DNA from: Glossina fuscipes | Taxonomy: Eukaryota > Arthropoda > Insecta > Diptera > Glossinidae | DNA length: 64,000 bases | Direction of reading: 5' to 3' | Assembly (NCBI RefSeq): GCF_014805625.2 | Contig: NW_023998415.1 | Location: 1,074,974 to 1,138,973, forward strand | Shown here: in pieces, positions 48,087-57,574 of the stretch | Layout of the letters: the number at the start of each line of letters is the position of its first letter | How positions within the stretch are numbered: the stretch's first letter is position 1 | Made by a program: the position numbers and the translations under genes | Notes under the pieces: generated by a model | The model's database searches: none | What the model was told of the DNA's origin: nothing | The model's input: only the letters and a program-made list of their open reading frames with translations

Positions 48087-49114
48087 TTAACATGCTTCGG
48101 ATTGTCCGATTTGGATCAAATATGCACCGTTTTGTTGTATGATTTGTTGCCATTTTAAAGGTAATTTCAAAACGCCTCTCTCATAGAAGTCCTGGTCTCT
48201 ATTTGCAAAAAACTCTAGTAGTCGGTTTTCACAATCCTCCCTAGATTCCAACTTTTTATCATTAAAGAAATTTTGCAATGCAAGAAAAAGATGATAATCG
48301 CTTGGTGCCAAGTCCGGACTGTATGGCGGATGCATTAAAACTTCCCAACCAAGCTCCCGAAGTTTCTGGCGAGTCACTGTAGATGTGTGTGGCCTAGCGT
48401 TGTCCTGGTGGAACACGACACCTCTCCTGTTGGCCAATTCTGGCCGTTTCTGGTCAATCGCTACCTTCAAACGGTCCAGTTGTTGACAGTAGAGATCAGA
48501 ATTTAGCGTTTGGCCATATGGAAGCAACTCATAATAAATAATCCCCTTCCAGTCCCACCAAATGCATAGCAAAACTTTCCTGGTCGTTTGAGGTGCTTCA
48601 CCGCTCTTCGACCACGATCGTTTCCGCACAGGGTTATCGTATGTGATCCATTTCTCATCTCCAGTGACCATCCGTTTAAGAAATGGGTCTATCTCATTCC
48701 GTTTGGCAAGGCTTCGCAGATGGAAATTCGATCCATCATGTTTTTTTCTGTTAATTGGTGTGGCACCCAAACATCGAGCTTCTTTTTGAAGCCAGCTTTG
48801 TGTAAATGGTTTAAAACTGTTTTATGGTCGATTTTTAGCTCCTGGGCGATGCTACGACTGCTAACATGCCGGTCAACTTCGATCATTTCTCCGATTTTAT
48901 CGGCATTTTCGACGACCGGCCTACCTGTGCGAGGTGCATCTTTAACATCAAAAATTCTTGAACGGAATCTACGAAACCAAAATTGCACATAATTGGCTGT
49001 TACAGTATCGGAACCATAAACACCAATCACAATTTTAGCCGCCTCGCTTGCATTTTCGCCTTTGTCAAAGAAAAACTGTAAAATGTACCGAATTTTCTCT
49101 TTGTTCACTTCCAT
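48087..49114 (-). pseudogene. mariner transposase with one net frameshift
   Basis: DD34D transposase of the cut-and-paste mariner family, which binds the terminal repeats and moves the element to TA sites. The N-terminal frame (49114-48689) starts MEVNKEKIRYILQFFF and carries the two helix-turn-helix motifs, the DAPRTGRPV hinge and the linker KKLDVWVPHQLTEKN. The C-terminal frame (48770-48087) has RMVTGDEKWITYDN, VVFHQDNARPHTS and HPPYSPDLAPSDYHLF. All three Asp are kept, with 34 residues between the second and third. The frames meet near 48711-48716, where loss of one base in an A-run (GAAGCC) explains the break; the two halves together have normal mariner length, about 340 residues. No other stop or lesion was seen. 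Sequencing error is a possible explanation for the frameshift. Confidence 0.95.
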
Positions 49115-49267
49115 TTTTCACACGCTGTAACTCACAACTGAATGCACCAAACAAAAAACAGCAAAAGACGTTTTTTTACTGCGAAATGTCACCTTTCCAA
49201 CGAGCATAAATATGAAATTGTTTGATCGATACTTTACGAGAAATCCATCAGTGCAGCCATCTACCGA

Positions 49268-49299
49268 AAAAATAATGGATTTCTTTTTCCCCAAACTAA
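49268..49299 (-). repeat. Right terminal inverted repeat of the mariner at 48034
   Basis: Reads TTAGTTTGGGGAAAAAG on the minus strand, flanked outward by TA at 49300-49301. Confidence 0.97.
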
Positions 49300-49301
49300 T
49301 A

Positions 49302-50895
49302 TAATTGATATAAATAAAGTTCTCTGTTACTTTGCATCTTATTGGGAATGTTACGAGTGGAATAGGAAGAGCAAACGAAATGAGGAAGCTGCGAACCTTT
49401 AAAAGCCTACTGATATGGAATATCCTTAAATCTAATGGGAAAAAATTTGGAACAAGCAAATTTGCTTTAAGCTAAAGTTCAATTTGAAAAAAGTTGAACG
49501 GAGAGTACGAGTTGAAGGCAAATAGAGTATGTATTTAATTAACCAACGGTGGCAATTAAAAATTCTCTAAGAACAAAAAAAAATCAGAACAAATATACCA
49601 AAGCAATAAAAGCGGCCAGAACTTTACAATACACAATAGTTGTATTTATAATGGACTTGTTATACTGTGGCAATCGTACCAGCACCGCTGGTAGTGTCAT
49701 AATAAAGTTATTATTAAACAACGACGAAAGTTTTCACCGGACAAAGTGCTGCAGTTAAATATTAAAGTAGAAAACGGAAGAAGAAAATTTACGCGAACAC
49801 TTTATCCTGAGAATAACGTCATATGTTTTAAGTAAATAGATAATATATACAACTGCACAAATATAATATGGTCCTCAACATAACTCTCTCTTTCTCCTTT
49901 TTACATGACATGATAATAGTTAACAACGGAGCATAAAGACGAAGAAAACAAAAAATGCAAAAAATCTTGAAAAAAAAAAAAAAAATACTTTGCGAATACA
50001 TAGAGATAAACATTAACAATGATAAAGAAAACATGTTCGAAAGAAAAGAAAGGAAACTTTTTCAATTCTTCTATATATTTAGTTGTTAACTATAAAGAAA
50101 TATCTGCGCAGATAGAATGTTTTTAATTTTACTTTATCGCAGAGCAGTCAGTATCCACTCACTATTCATATCAGTTTAGCTCAGTTCAGTTCAGTTCAGT
50201 TCAGTTCAGTACGGTTCAGTTCAGTTCAGTTCAGTTCAGTTGAACACAATTCACTAAGCGAAGAAAAGGCGCGTAGGACTCTTGTTTATTAGTCTTACAA
50301 TTTATAGCTCCAAGGCCTCTGCTTGTAGCTGCTACCGCTGCCTCTGATGATGAAGTCCATAATTGCCGGCCCAAGAATAGCAATAAAGCCATCTTACCTA
50401 CGTTTCATAATAAAATATACGAATAAAAGCAGTATTTCCAAGGTTTTCAGTGTTAATTCCTTATAAAAAGATAAAGAAAGCTTCTGCTGCAGTTAGTCCC
50501 AACATCCTTTAAGGAAATACAATGCAAGAGAAAAGTAAGCAAACGCACGCTATTATAAATCTACTCATCTTAACATCTTAGAGCATCTTGCAACCAATAC
50601 ATGAATAAAGAATACTGATTTTCACAACGAATAAAAAGAATAAATTTTACCGCTTAAGCGTATCTGTGGGTTGCAATGTAAAACTTCGTCCCAACAAGGT
50701 ATTTGTTATGTTAAATTTGTGAGCATAAATTTGGCTTACAATTTTGCTTAACTAGAAACTTTGTTATTCTCAGCTATTAAAGCATATTAAATTTTCTTCA
50801 AATTGGACAAGTTTAAGTACTTAAAAAGTCTCTCATTTCATTAGTTTGAAATGAGTTAGTGAATTGCATGTGCATTTACTAATTTCTTTATGTGT
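49302..50895. other. No gene recognised; pentamer repeat
   Basis: AT-rich with short frames. Contains poly-A near 49970-49985 and the TCAGT tandem listed separately. A less AT-rich stretch at 50260-50400 shows no clear coding frame. Confidence 0.55.
50179..50241. repeat. (TCAGT)n pentanucleotide tandem repeat
   Basis: About twelve TCAGT units with one ACGGT interruption near 50210-50214. Confidence 0.95.
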
Positions 50896-50902
50896 TTTAG
50901 CG

Positions 50903-50995
50903 ACGGGAGAATTCGACTGGCAGGGCAAATTGTTGGGAGCGCTCAACATTGAGGGTCCAATTTATCCTGAAACCAAATTTAATTTTAGATTCTGA
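50903..50995 (+). other. Exon-like island, unassigned
   Basis: After a plausible splice acceptor (ATGTGTTTTAG, ending at 50900) an open frame of 30 codons reads TGEFDWQGKLLGALNIEG, then PIYPETKFNFRF and a stop. The first half is less AT-rich than the flanks. GEFDW followed by a Leu/Gly-rich segment faintly resembles the loop before a membrane helix in sialin/phosphate-type transporters of the major facilitator family, but only five residues carry that hint. It could be an exon, a pseudogene piece or chance. Confidence 0.2.
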
Positions 50996-51217
50996 TTAAT
51001 TAGCAGAATGAGCAAATGCGTACAAAACATACTAAACAATTCATAAATATTTTAATATAATTATTGCAGTACAGTTTGACATTTCAGATAATGTTTCTTG
51101 CTCTATCACGAGTTCACTATCACGAAAGCGAACACGCTGCTCAAGTAACAATAAGTCGTCGATTGACTCAAGTTTAATAAGAAGTGACTATATATGGTAA
51201 ACATGGCGTTGAAGATA

Positions 51218-51360
51218 TCAGGTCGAGCATTGTCATGGTAAAAAATCACTTCACTTTGTCTTCACGCAATTTGTAATCATTTCAGCTTAATTGCCAGGAA
51301 TTATCGGTATTTATGGTCTTGCGATATGCATCACTTCGTATTTTCCGCCATTTTTCTTTG
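51218..51360 (-). mobile_element. mariner transposase fragment
   Basis: On the minus strand one frame gives YRKTINTDN (51327-51301) and another gives VIFYHDNARP (51246-51220) after KLREDKVK. In mariners KTINTD is the segment after the central strand and VIFHHDNARPH carries the second catalytic Asp, about 30 residues later; the spacing here fits. Slightly upstream, RIIIGKEKWRKIR may be a damaged IVTGDEKW first-Asp motif moved close by an internal deletion. Downstream of HDNARP the transposase sequence is lost. No end repeats were found. Confidence 0.65.
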
Positions 51361-51439
51361 CCTATTATGATTCGGTACGCCCTTTTTCCAACATTAAGAT
51401 CGATTGATGCAAACAAATTCGATGCTTTAATACGCAGGT

Positions 51440-52640
51440 AAGATTGTGATAGGTATGCGAAGTATGTGCGAAAATAAACAGCAATTGATTAGATAAGTAC
51501 TTTTAAGTGAACCACATCTAATAAAAATTTTTCAAAAGAATGGCAATACGAGCCACTATACATTCTTTCTAACAACCTACCATTTAAACACTCAATCGTT
51601 CGATTTACTCGGCTCTACGGCGTAGAGTGCTGTTTTTGGTGCCTTAGTATTTCGTTTTATTCCCGAACGTCAACAACAGATTATATGAACAACGATTTTC
51701 ATCAGCAGGAAAAGCCTATTTTTAGACAAGCGTCAAGCGTAGTGGAAGAAATGCTACGATAATTGGCTCAAAATTATGCAGAGGTATACTTATATACGAA
51801 TAGATCATAATGAAATGGTGGCAAATTACCTTCTCTTCGTTGTCAAGTTCAACATATAAGTAACGCCACATCTACTATGCGTGCAAAGCAACAGATGATA
51901 AGTCCACAGGGAAAGTTAAAGGTTCGCTGCCAAGAGGCCAACTCGTACTGCCGTAATGAATACTAACCTTGAGTCTCTGGAACTCTTGTCTGGCTATAAG
52001 TCCACGAAATTATCATTACGTCTTCTTCTATTTTAATAATGTTACTCTTCTTACGCTTTTGACTGTTAAAAAAGTGTTCTCAACATTTCCTTTAAAAGAA
52101 TCAATTTCGAAAAAAAATTTTATATTAAGCTAAACGGAAGAAATATTAAATTCTAGCTAGCAGTTAAATACTCATAAACTGAAAAGTAAACAATCATTTT
52201 AATTTGTTTATTTATTTATTTTTTTAATCATTAATTCACTTAGTTGCACATACTACTACTACAACTAAAATAAATTAACAGTTGAATTCAATTGACTCTC
52301 ACAACTAAATCTTATACTAACTATTATTAAAAACTAGTATAAAGTATAGAAAGGGGTGTAATGAAAGAAAACAAATAAATGAAAAACACAAACAATTGAA
52401 TAATAATTCAGGTACGAGTAAATAAAATCGAAAAGAAAAAACAAAGAAAACATGTGCACAGGTAGCACAGAGGCACACCCACAACCGGTACAGATTCAAG
52501 TTGCAAGTGAACCGCTAGGCCATTGCAAACATGCAAAAGCTTGGCAACCGATAGCAGTAAACAGCACCAGTTAATTTTCGTATCTTAATGAGATGTTAAG
52601 CTTGCGAGTTAGCTTAAATACGACATAGGCAAATCGTGCG
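51440..52640. other. No gene recognised; AT-rich
   Basis: Nothing with a recognisable motif. T-rich stretch near 52205-52227. Confidence 0.6.
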
Positions 52641-52642
52641 TA

Positions 52643-53195
52643 TTAAGCAAAGTTGTCTTGATAGATTTTAAAGAATCCGATATTCAGGTTAAGTGATAAA
52701 CATGCATCATTTAGGTTTCTGCCAACAACTCTAAAAGGGTTAAACAGCTCATAATTATATTTACATTGACTTAGCTTAATAAAAATAAAGTGTCCAGAGA
52801 AGCGGTTAGGGATGTTAAAGCTTACCTCAGCTAGTAATACAGGTGAATCGATAGTACCATTAATTAACTTAGTTAAGAAGGAAACAGCAGATGTAAAGCT
52901 ACGTTTCTCAAGTGACGGTAAGGATAACAGAAGCAACCTATTTTCATAAGGAGGCAGAGAGACAAGCCGATTCCAATCCAAATTCCTAAAAACAATTCCA
53001 AAAAAAACAGCGACAATTGCTTCTGAACGGATTCAATTGAAGGCACAATAGAGGCATCCTCAAGTATTGGTCTAACTATGCACATTTATAGACTTTTTGC
53101 AATGTAAGGATCTTTCAGCTCTTCGGATCACCGTTTAATGAAACCAAGCGCGGACTTAGCTTTATTTAAAGAAAGCTCAATACATTTATATGGTG
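52643..53195 (-). mobile_element. Non-LTR retrotransposon C-terminal relic (third family)
   Basis: On the minus strand LNKAKSALGFIKR, SEELKDPYIAKSL and VRPILEDASIV, then IESVQKQL, are read from about 53165 to 53025. After a frameshift the frame 52981-52643 gives MDWNRLVSLPPYENRLLLLS, LPSLEKRSFTSAV, LINGTIDSPVLLAEVSFNIP and YELFNPFRVVGRN. This series is the conserved post-reverse-transcriptase tail of jockey/CR1/RTE-type LINE proteins in flies, where PILEYGS, SVQK, LPPYE-R and PSL-RR are constant. Stops after KR and KSL and the frameshift make it a pseudogene. The catalytic domain is absent, so this is a 5'-truncated copy; a poly-A end was not found. Confidence 0.8.
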
Positions 53196-53199
53196 TTTG

Positions 53200-54145
53200 C
53201 AGCCTTTAAGCAATATTTTTTTAAATACTGCCTTTTAGGCAGAAAACAATGCTTCTTTTTAAAAAACTCGACGCAAGGAATAGAAAGTAAAAAGTTATAA
53301 CATACGACGGCGATGCTTACATCAGTTGGATACGTACGTTATAGACTTATTACCAAATGTGTCAAAATAGCGTCCAAGAAATAAGATCAAGGGATGCATC
53401 GTACGTTAGACATGCATTTACACAAACGAATAAAATAAAATTCGTGTTGTTACTTAAAAGCATACAATAGAGAAATGGATTAGGACAAGAACACAATGTG
53501 CTACCGCACACTTACATATTCACATGCTAAAAGCATAAGCTAAGGTACCTATAGAGAATTGCACTACGTGTCGAAGCATCTGTTTTTGTGTGCGCGAACT
53601 TAGACAAAATTGGGAATTTTACTGTTGTCTATACATTTGCGTGTAAGCCTTTGCTCTTTGAGTAGTTAAACAACACTAAGTTTTGTCATTTTCTGTCAGG
53701 ATTGAGGTTAGTATAACAACAAGGAAAACATTGTCATTAGTGTTGGCATAATTAACATTACTCCAAGTGAGCTTGTTAAACGGAAGTATCAACTTGTTCA
53801 TCTTAACCATAAACCAGTTTTTTTCTAACATAATCGTAATAATAAACTGCGCTTTGATGCTCCCGAGAACTAAAGTTCCAAAGTATTAGAACAAAACAAA
53901 TTTGAAAAACCAAGATGAGATGATTCACTATCAAGTAGAGAAAATCGCCGCTATTTACCTCGGTCGTCTATAGTTGTTTAGGAGTTGTCAAGAAAGTTGA
54001 CCGCGGCACAGTGGTAATTGTAGTAAAAAACGAATATTGAACTTTTGCGTCAAAGTCAACGAAATCTTACCATATACTTCTACTATGAAATTTAGATGTT
54101 TGCTCAATTAAAGTCAGTTTCCTTGATGGTTAGCCCCTTTGCTAG
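53200..54145. other. No gene recognised; AT-rich
   Basis: No protein motif, RNA gene or repeat edge noticed. Confidence 0.6.
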
Positions 54146-54148
54146 ATA

Positions 54149-54633
54149 TTAGGTCCTATCGAAAATTCTCGGCGGTTTTTTCCGCGGTATGGTGTTGATG
54201 CCTATACATCGGGCAACACTTACTGATTGTCTCAAACGAACATGAAAGCTTGAAAGGTGACATTTCCGCTTACATTTTTTGTGAACATAGCTTTCGAATG
54301 CTTTGCTCCTATAAAAAAAACTTATATTGATTTGAAAATGACCGAAATATCTGAAGAAATACGCTACGTGATGCTTTTTTACTATAAAAAAAACAAAAAC
54401 GCTGCAAAAAAAAATTGTGACATGTACGGTGAGAATGCTGTGAATGAACGTGGGACACAGGAGCAGGTTCTTCGATTGCTTTCAAGAAATTTCGATATCA
54501 AAGAAGCACCTCGTTGTCACTGAAAAAGCCGATGAAATGTCTTACCAGCTGTTAAGACCGATTGAAACTGTTGTTGCAGATATCTATTGAGGTGATTTGA
54601 ACAAATTGAACGATGTATTACTGAAATACCTAA
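54149..54633 (+). mobile_element. Internally deleted mariner keeping the DNA-binding domain
   Basis: A probable 485-bp mariner derivative. The left end starts TTAGGTCCTATCGAAAATTC and is preceded by TA (54147-54148). The right end, read on the minus strand, starts TTAGGTATTTCAGTAATACA and is followed outward by TA (54634-54635). The first six bases agree and the rest only partly, so the end assignment is moderate. The leader (190 bp to the ATG at 54338) matches the layout of the element at 48034 and shares the block GAAAGGTGACATTTC with it. The frame from 54338 gives EISEEIRYVMLFYYKKNKNA and FDIKEAPR, and after a frameshift VVTEKADEMS: the first helix-turn-helix and hinge of a mariner transposase. 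No catalytic domain remains. Confidence 0.7.
54338..54523 (+). pseudogene. mariner transposase N-terminal remnant
   Basis: A 61-codon remnant starting at ATG 54338-54340. It keeps the first helix-turn-helix (IRYVMLFYYKKNKNAAKK, YGENAVNERG) and the FDIKEAPR hinge, then ends in a frameshift stop. Related in motif layout to the transposase at 48087-49114 (IRYILQFFFDKGENAS, VYGSDTV, FDVKDAPR) but clearly a different lineage. No catalytic residue is present. The longer frame from 54257 includes leader sequence and is not the natural start. Confidence 0.75.
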
Positions 54634-54639
54634 TAAAAG

Positions 54640-54945
54640 ACTTTTATATTAAATTCATTTATATTATATTCAAAATATAAAAAATTCAAAATACGCGAAC
54701 ACCCTATAGTACGACTTAATTTTAAGGAGAAAACATTGCATTCTCATAAAAAATGCAAGATTTCTTCTCTCATAAAGAACATAATCGGATTATTACACTT
54801 GTTGCATTACATTCTCAAAATAATTTCGAAAATGTATTTTACTTATTATATCATAAAATCAAAGTTTGTTCGTATATTTACGAAAAATACTACCAAATTA
54901 CATAAGTGATAGAGGATGTACTAGGATAAATAAATAATGGATAAA
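54640..54945. other. No gene recognised
   Basis: AT-rich spacer of about 300 bp with no visible feature. Confidence 0.6.
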
Positions 54946-54949
54946 AACA

Positions 54950-55180
54950 TTAGAGTGTTTTAGTGGTCTGAACCATTTTCAATCGAAATATTTTAAAAAT
55001 GACGGCCTCTAACTAGAACACAAGAAATCAAGACGATCAGACGTATGTATGGAGAGATATGAAAGAATCGATTTTTTAATAAGAAAGGGGAATATCCCAA
55101 GCCTTTCTAGATGTTGCATACATCACGCACAAACTTATTATACCCTTGTACCACGAGTGATGCAATGATGGGTATAAAGT
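54950..55180 (+). repeat. Dispersed repeat family A copy
   Basis: Contains AGTGGTCTGAACCATTTTCA near 54960, as in the copies near 27749 and 36513, a damaged GACAGACG block, TTGCATACATCACGCACAAA near 55116 and a terminal TACCACGAGTGATGC palindrome-like end. Confidence 0.5.
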
Positions 55181-55339
55181 CACACAAATGTCGAAGTTGC
55201 AGCCAATACCTGAAAAATTTTGCTACCAAATGTTAGGTCGTCTTCTTTTATTATAAATTAAATAACTTACTAATATTTGGTTCATTTTTAAATTTATCTA
55301 TCATTTCCGGTTTGTTGTTTGTTGTTTTCTTCGCTAATA

Positions 55340-55410
55340 GGCGGTGGATGCGTTGGGCATGAACGATTTCATAGCTTATACGGATGGATGTGACGTAGAA
55401 AATATTGTTA
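55340..55410 (+). other. Exon-like island, unassigned
   Basis: After CGCTAATAG, a frame reads AVDALGMNDFIAYTDG then CDVENIV before running into a poly-A tract. The 70 bp are less AT-rich than their flanks. No family recognised. An exon or decayed coding piece is possible, but chance is not excluded. Confidence 0.15.
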
Positions 55411-56960
55411 AGAAAAAAAAAAAAAAAAAATGGGAATTGAATCAATCAAATCCACATATCGTTATAAATAGAGCAGAGGAAAAAATTAAAAAGAATCGAA
55501 AAGGAAATGAAACCAAATATTGTAAATACATCAATATCGTTACAATAAAAATCATTACATGTGAATTAGTATAAGTATATAAAAAAACATGAGAAAAATC
55601 AATGCAAAATGAATTGCGATCGCATGAAGCACACTTCTACACGAACATACAAAGCGAGGCAAATAGCAAAATTTCGTATATATGAAGATGTAGGAAAATT
55701 CAACAGACCGAAATTTCAATAAATAGCATATATATAATAGGAATGGAATAACTGTTCTATATACTGAGCTAATCTGGGCTTCTAATTGTGAGCTCGGGTT
55801 GAAAAAGTCGAATTGAAATTATGAAGAGAGAGAATAGTCGCCCTATAAGCAAATTTCAATTTTTTTCGCGATTTTCTTATCGATTATACTTTTACTTTCA
55901 CTCCATACGTTCTCGCAGTACAGAAAGCATAACCACAAAAGTTTTCATGAAACTGTTCTTGTCGAAAGGAAATTGAAAGGAAATCTTGTAATTCTAATAT
56001 TCAAATATATGGGCTTATCCGTCGGAATGTGTTTGTGCAGCATACGTATACGAAATCGAATACGGTTTTGTCAATAACCTGCAAAAAGCAAAAAATCTAA
56101 AGTTCTGACATTGGTATGAATGCATGTAATCCTTAAATACATGTGTGCGCATTTATGAGCGCTTGGTAAAAAAAGAAAAAAACTCCTCTAACAGCTATCG
56201 TGTTATTATTTCCCTTTTGTATACTTTCGTTTTCCTATTTCCTTATTGTTATGTACCCAGCGGGAATATAATTCATTGACAAATCTATTCATGCATGAGC
56301 ACAAATATGGCGCCCTCGCCCCCCCCGCGTGTCTGTGTGTACTTGGATATTAAATGTTCAAACAGGATTCGAACATTTACCAGAAAAAAGAAAAATGTTT
56401 AAAGAATTTTAAGAGATAACAGGAGAAAAGTATAGACACCACAGGCACGTTGATGTTTACATGATCTGAAAGCTGGGAAAAATAACACTTCACTCTTACG
56501 ATTATCTCCATACACATGTACAATGACTTTAATTTAATTTAATCAATTTAACGAATTTTGTAATCACAGTTTGTTTAATAAAATAATTTGTATTAAGAAA
56601 CGATACATGAATTTACCCACAAGGCGAAACGCAGACAGCAACATTAACTACTAATTATTGCGAATACAACAAATGTTGAGCAATCTATGAAATATATGTG
56701 AGAAAATTCTACTTACCTCCATCGTTAATTCAGTTCAAAGACTCTAACTTTTGGAATTAACTGAGTAAGTATTGAACTTCTATTTGAAGCATTCAATAAA
56801 TACTGGGGAGTAGCAAATAGAATGATCTACGCAGGTTACTTGAGAAGCTTCTAGCATTAACACGAAGCCGGCACCCCATGTCCGGAAAAGTTGGGGAATG
56901 TGCTTGTGTTAAGTGTTGATAAGCACTGATAAGCGAAAATTTTAATCTTTTTGACTGCGA
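55411..56960. other. No gene recognised
   Basis: Poly-A at about 55413-55430, a short C-run with GCGTGTCTGTGTG near 56320-56340, and AT-rich sequence. No recognisable motif. Confidence 0.55.
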
Positions 56961-56969
56961 ATCCTTTAA

Positions 56970-57440
56970 ATGAAACGATGTATTGTTGCGAAAATGGGAA
57001 AAATTACATATCGAGCAGTCAGTAAGTATGTATTTCTGAAAAACAGTATGACTACACAAAATAAGAAAGATTTGAACACTATGCACAAGGTCTCTGTCTT
57101 TTCGCTTACCGACGTGCTTGTCAAATACCTGAAAAAGATAAACACACGTTGTGTCGCGCCTTCTCCTACAGAGGAAATTTCACGCCGAATTTCACAAGTC
57201 TATGTCTCAAATGAAAACTTTGCATGGACTGAATTTCCAAACGTTGCCGCAACCAGCACTTCTTCAGATCGGGCCGTCAGCAATCGAAGCGTGGACGCTG
57301 CAGATATAAAAATTGACCTCGAATAATGAGGTCATTGTGGAAAGCGTACTGAAGGGTATTATGAGATCTTTGCAAGACCATACCGTAATTGAGATATCAA
57401 AACGTTACAAAACCGTTCGGCTACTTATGTCATTCTTGAA
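56970..57440 (+). other. Coding-like island, unassigned
   Basis: The frame 56970-57326 (118 codons) becomes coding-like from about 57090. It includes VFSLTDVLVKYLKKINTR, then SPTEEISRRISQVYVSNENF, and VDAADIKIDLE before its stop, with G-rich first codon positions and balanced composition. An overlapping frame from 57313 continues with EVIVESVLKGIMRSLQDHTV. The frames may be parts of one decayed gene or transposon protein. I recognise no domain. This is the most gene-like unassigned stretch in the window. Confidence 0.3.
57314..57334. other. Inverted repeat TGACCTC / GAGGTCA
   Basis: A perfect 7-bp inverted pair separated by GAATAAT. The half sites match the nuclear-receptor consensus AGGTCA in everted orientation, but the site also falls at the end of a coding-like frame, so it may be coincidence. 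Confidence 0.3.
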
Positions 57441-57574
57441 GAACACTTTGTTGATAAATGTAATCGAATTCTGGGGAAAAAAAAATATTTTTATTTCTCT
57501 TATTCACATCATTTTAAGATTATCAGCAATACTTAGTGTTAAATATATTCTCAATTTTGTCCTTTAAAGGTTTT

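Larger units (their letters stand above)
48034..49299 (-). mobile_element. Nearly intact mariner element
   Basis: A 1,266-bp element with inverted ends beginning TTAGTTTGGGGAAAAAGAAA at both termini. Over 32 positions the ends differ at one base. The target TA is present on both sides (48032-48033 and 49300-49301). One transposase gene on the minus strand fills it, with a 185-bp 5' leader between the right end and the start codon and about 50 bp between the stop and the left end. Length, end structure and gene layout are all standard for mariner. The near-identity of the ends and single frame lesion suggest a younger insertion than any other copy in the window. Confidence 0.97.

Noticed and set aside
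48588..48992. 134-codon plus-strand frame
   Set aside because: Antisense shadow of the mariner transposase.
49118..49459. 113-codon minus-strand frame
   Set aside because: Spans the mariner leader, its terminal repeat and flanking DNA; not a gene.
56360..56390. TGTTCGAATCC on the minus strand, like a tRNA B box
   Set aside because: No A box or cloverleaf could be formed with the sequence on the 5' side.
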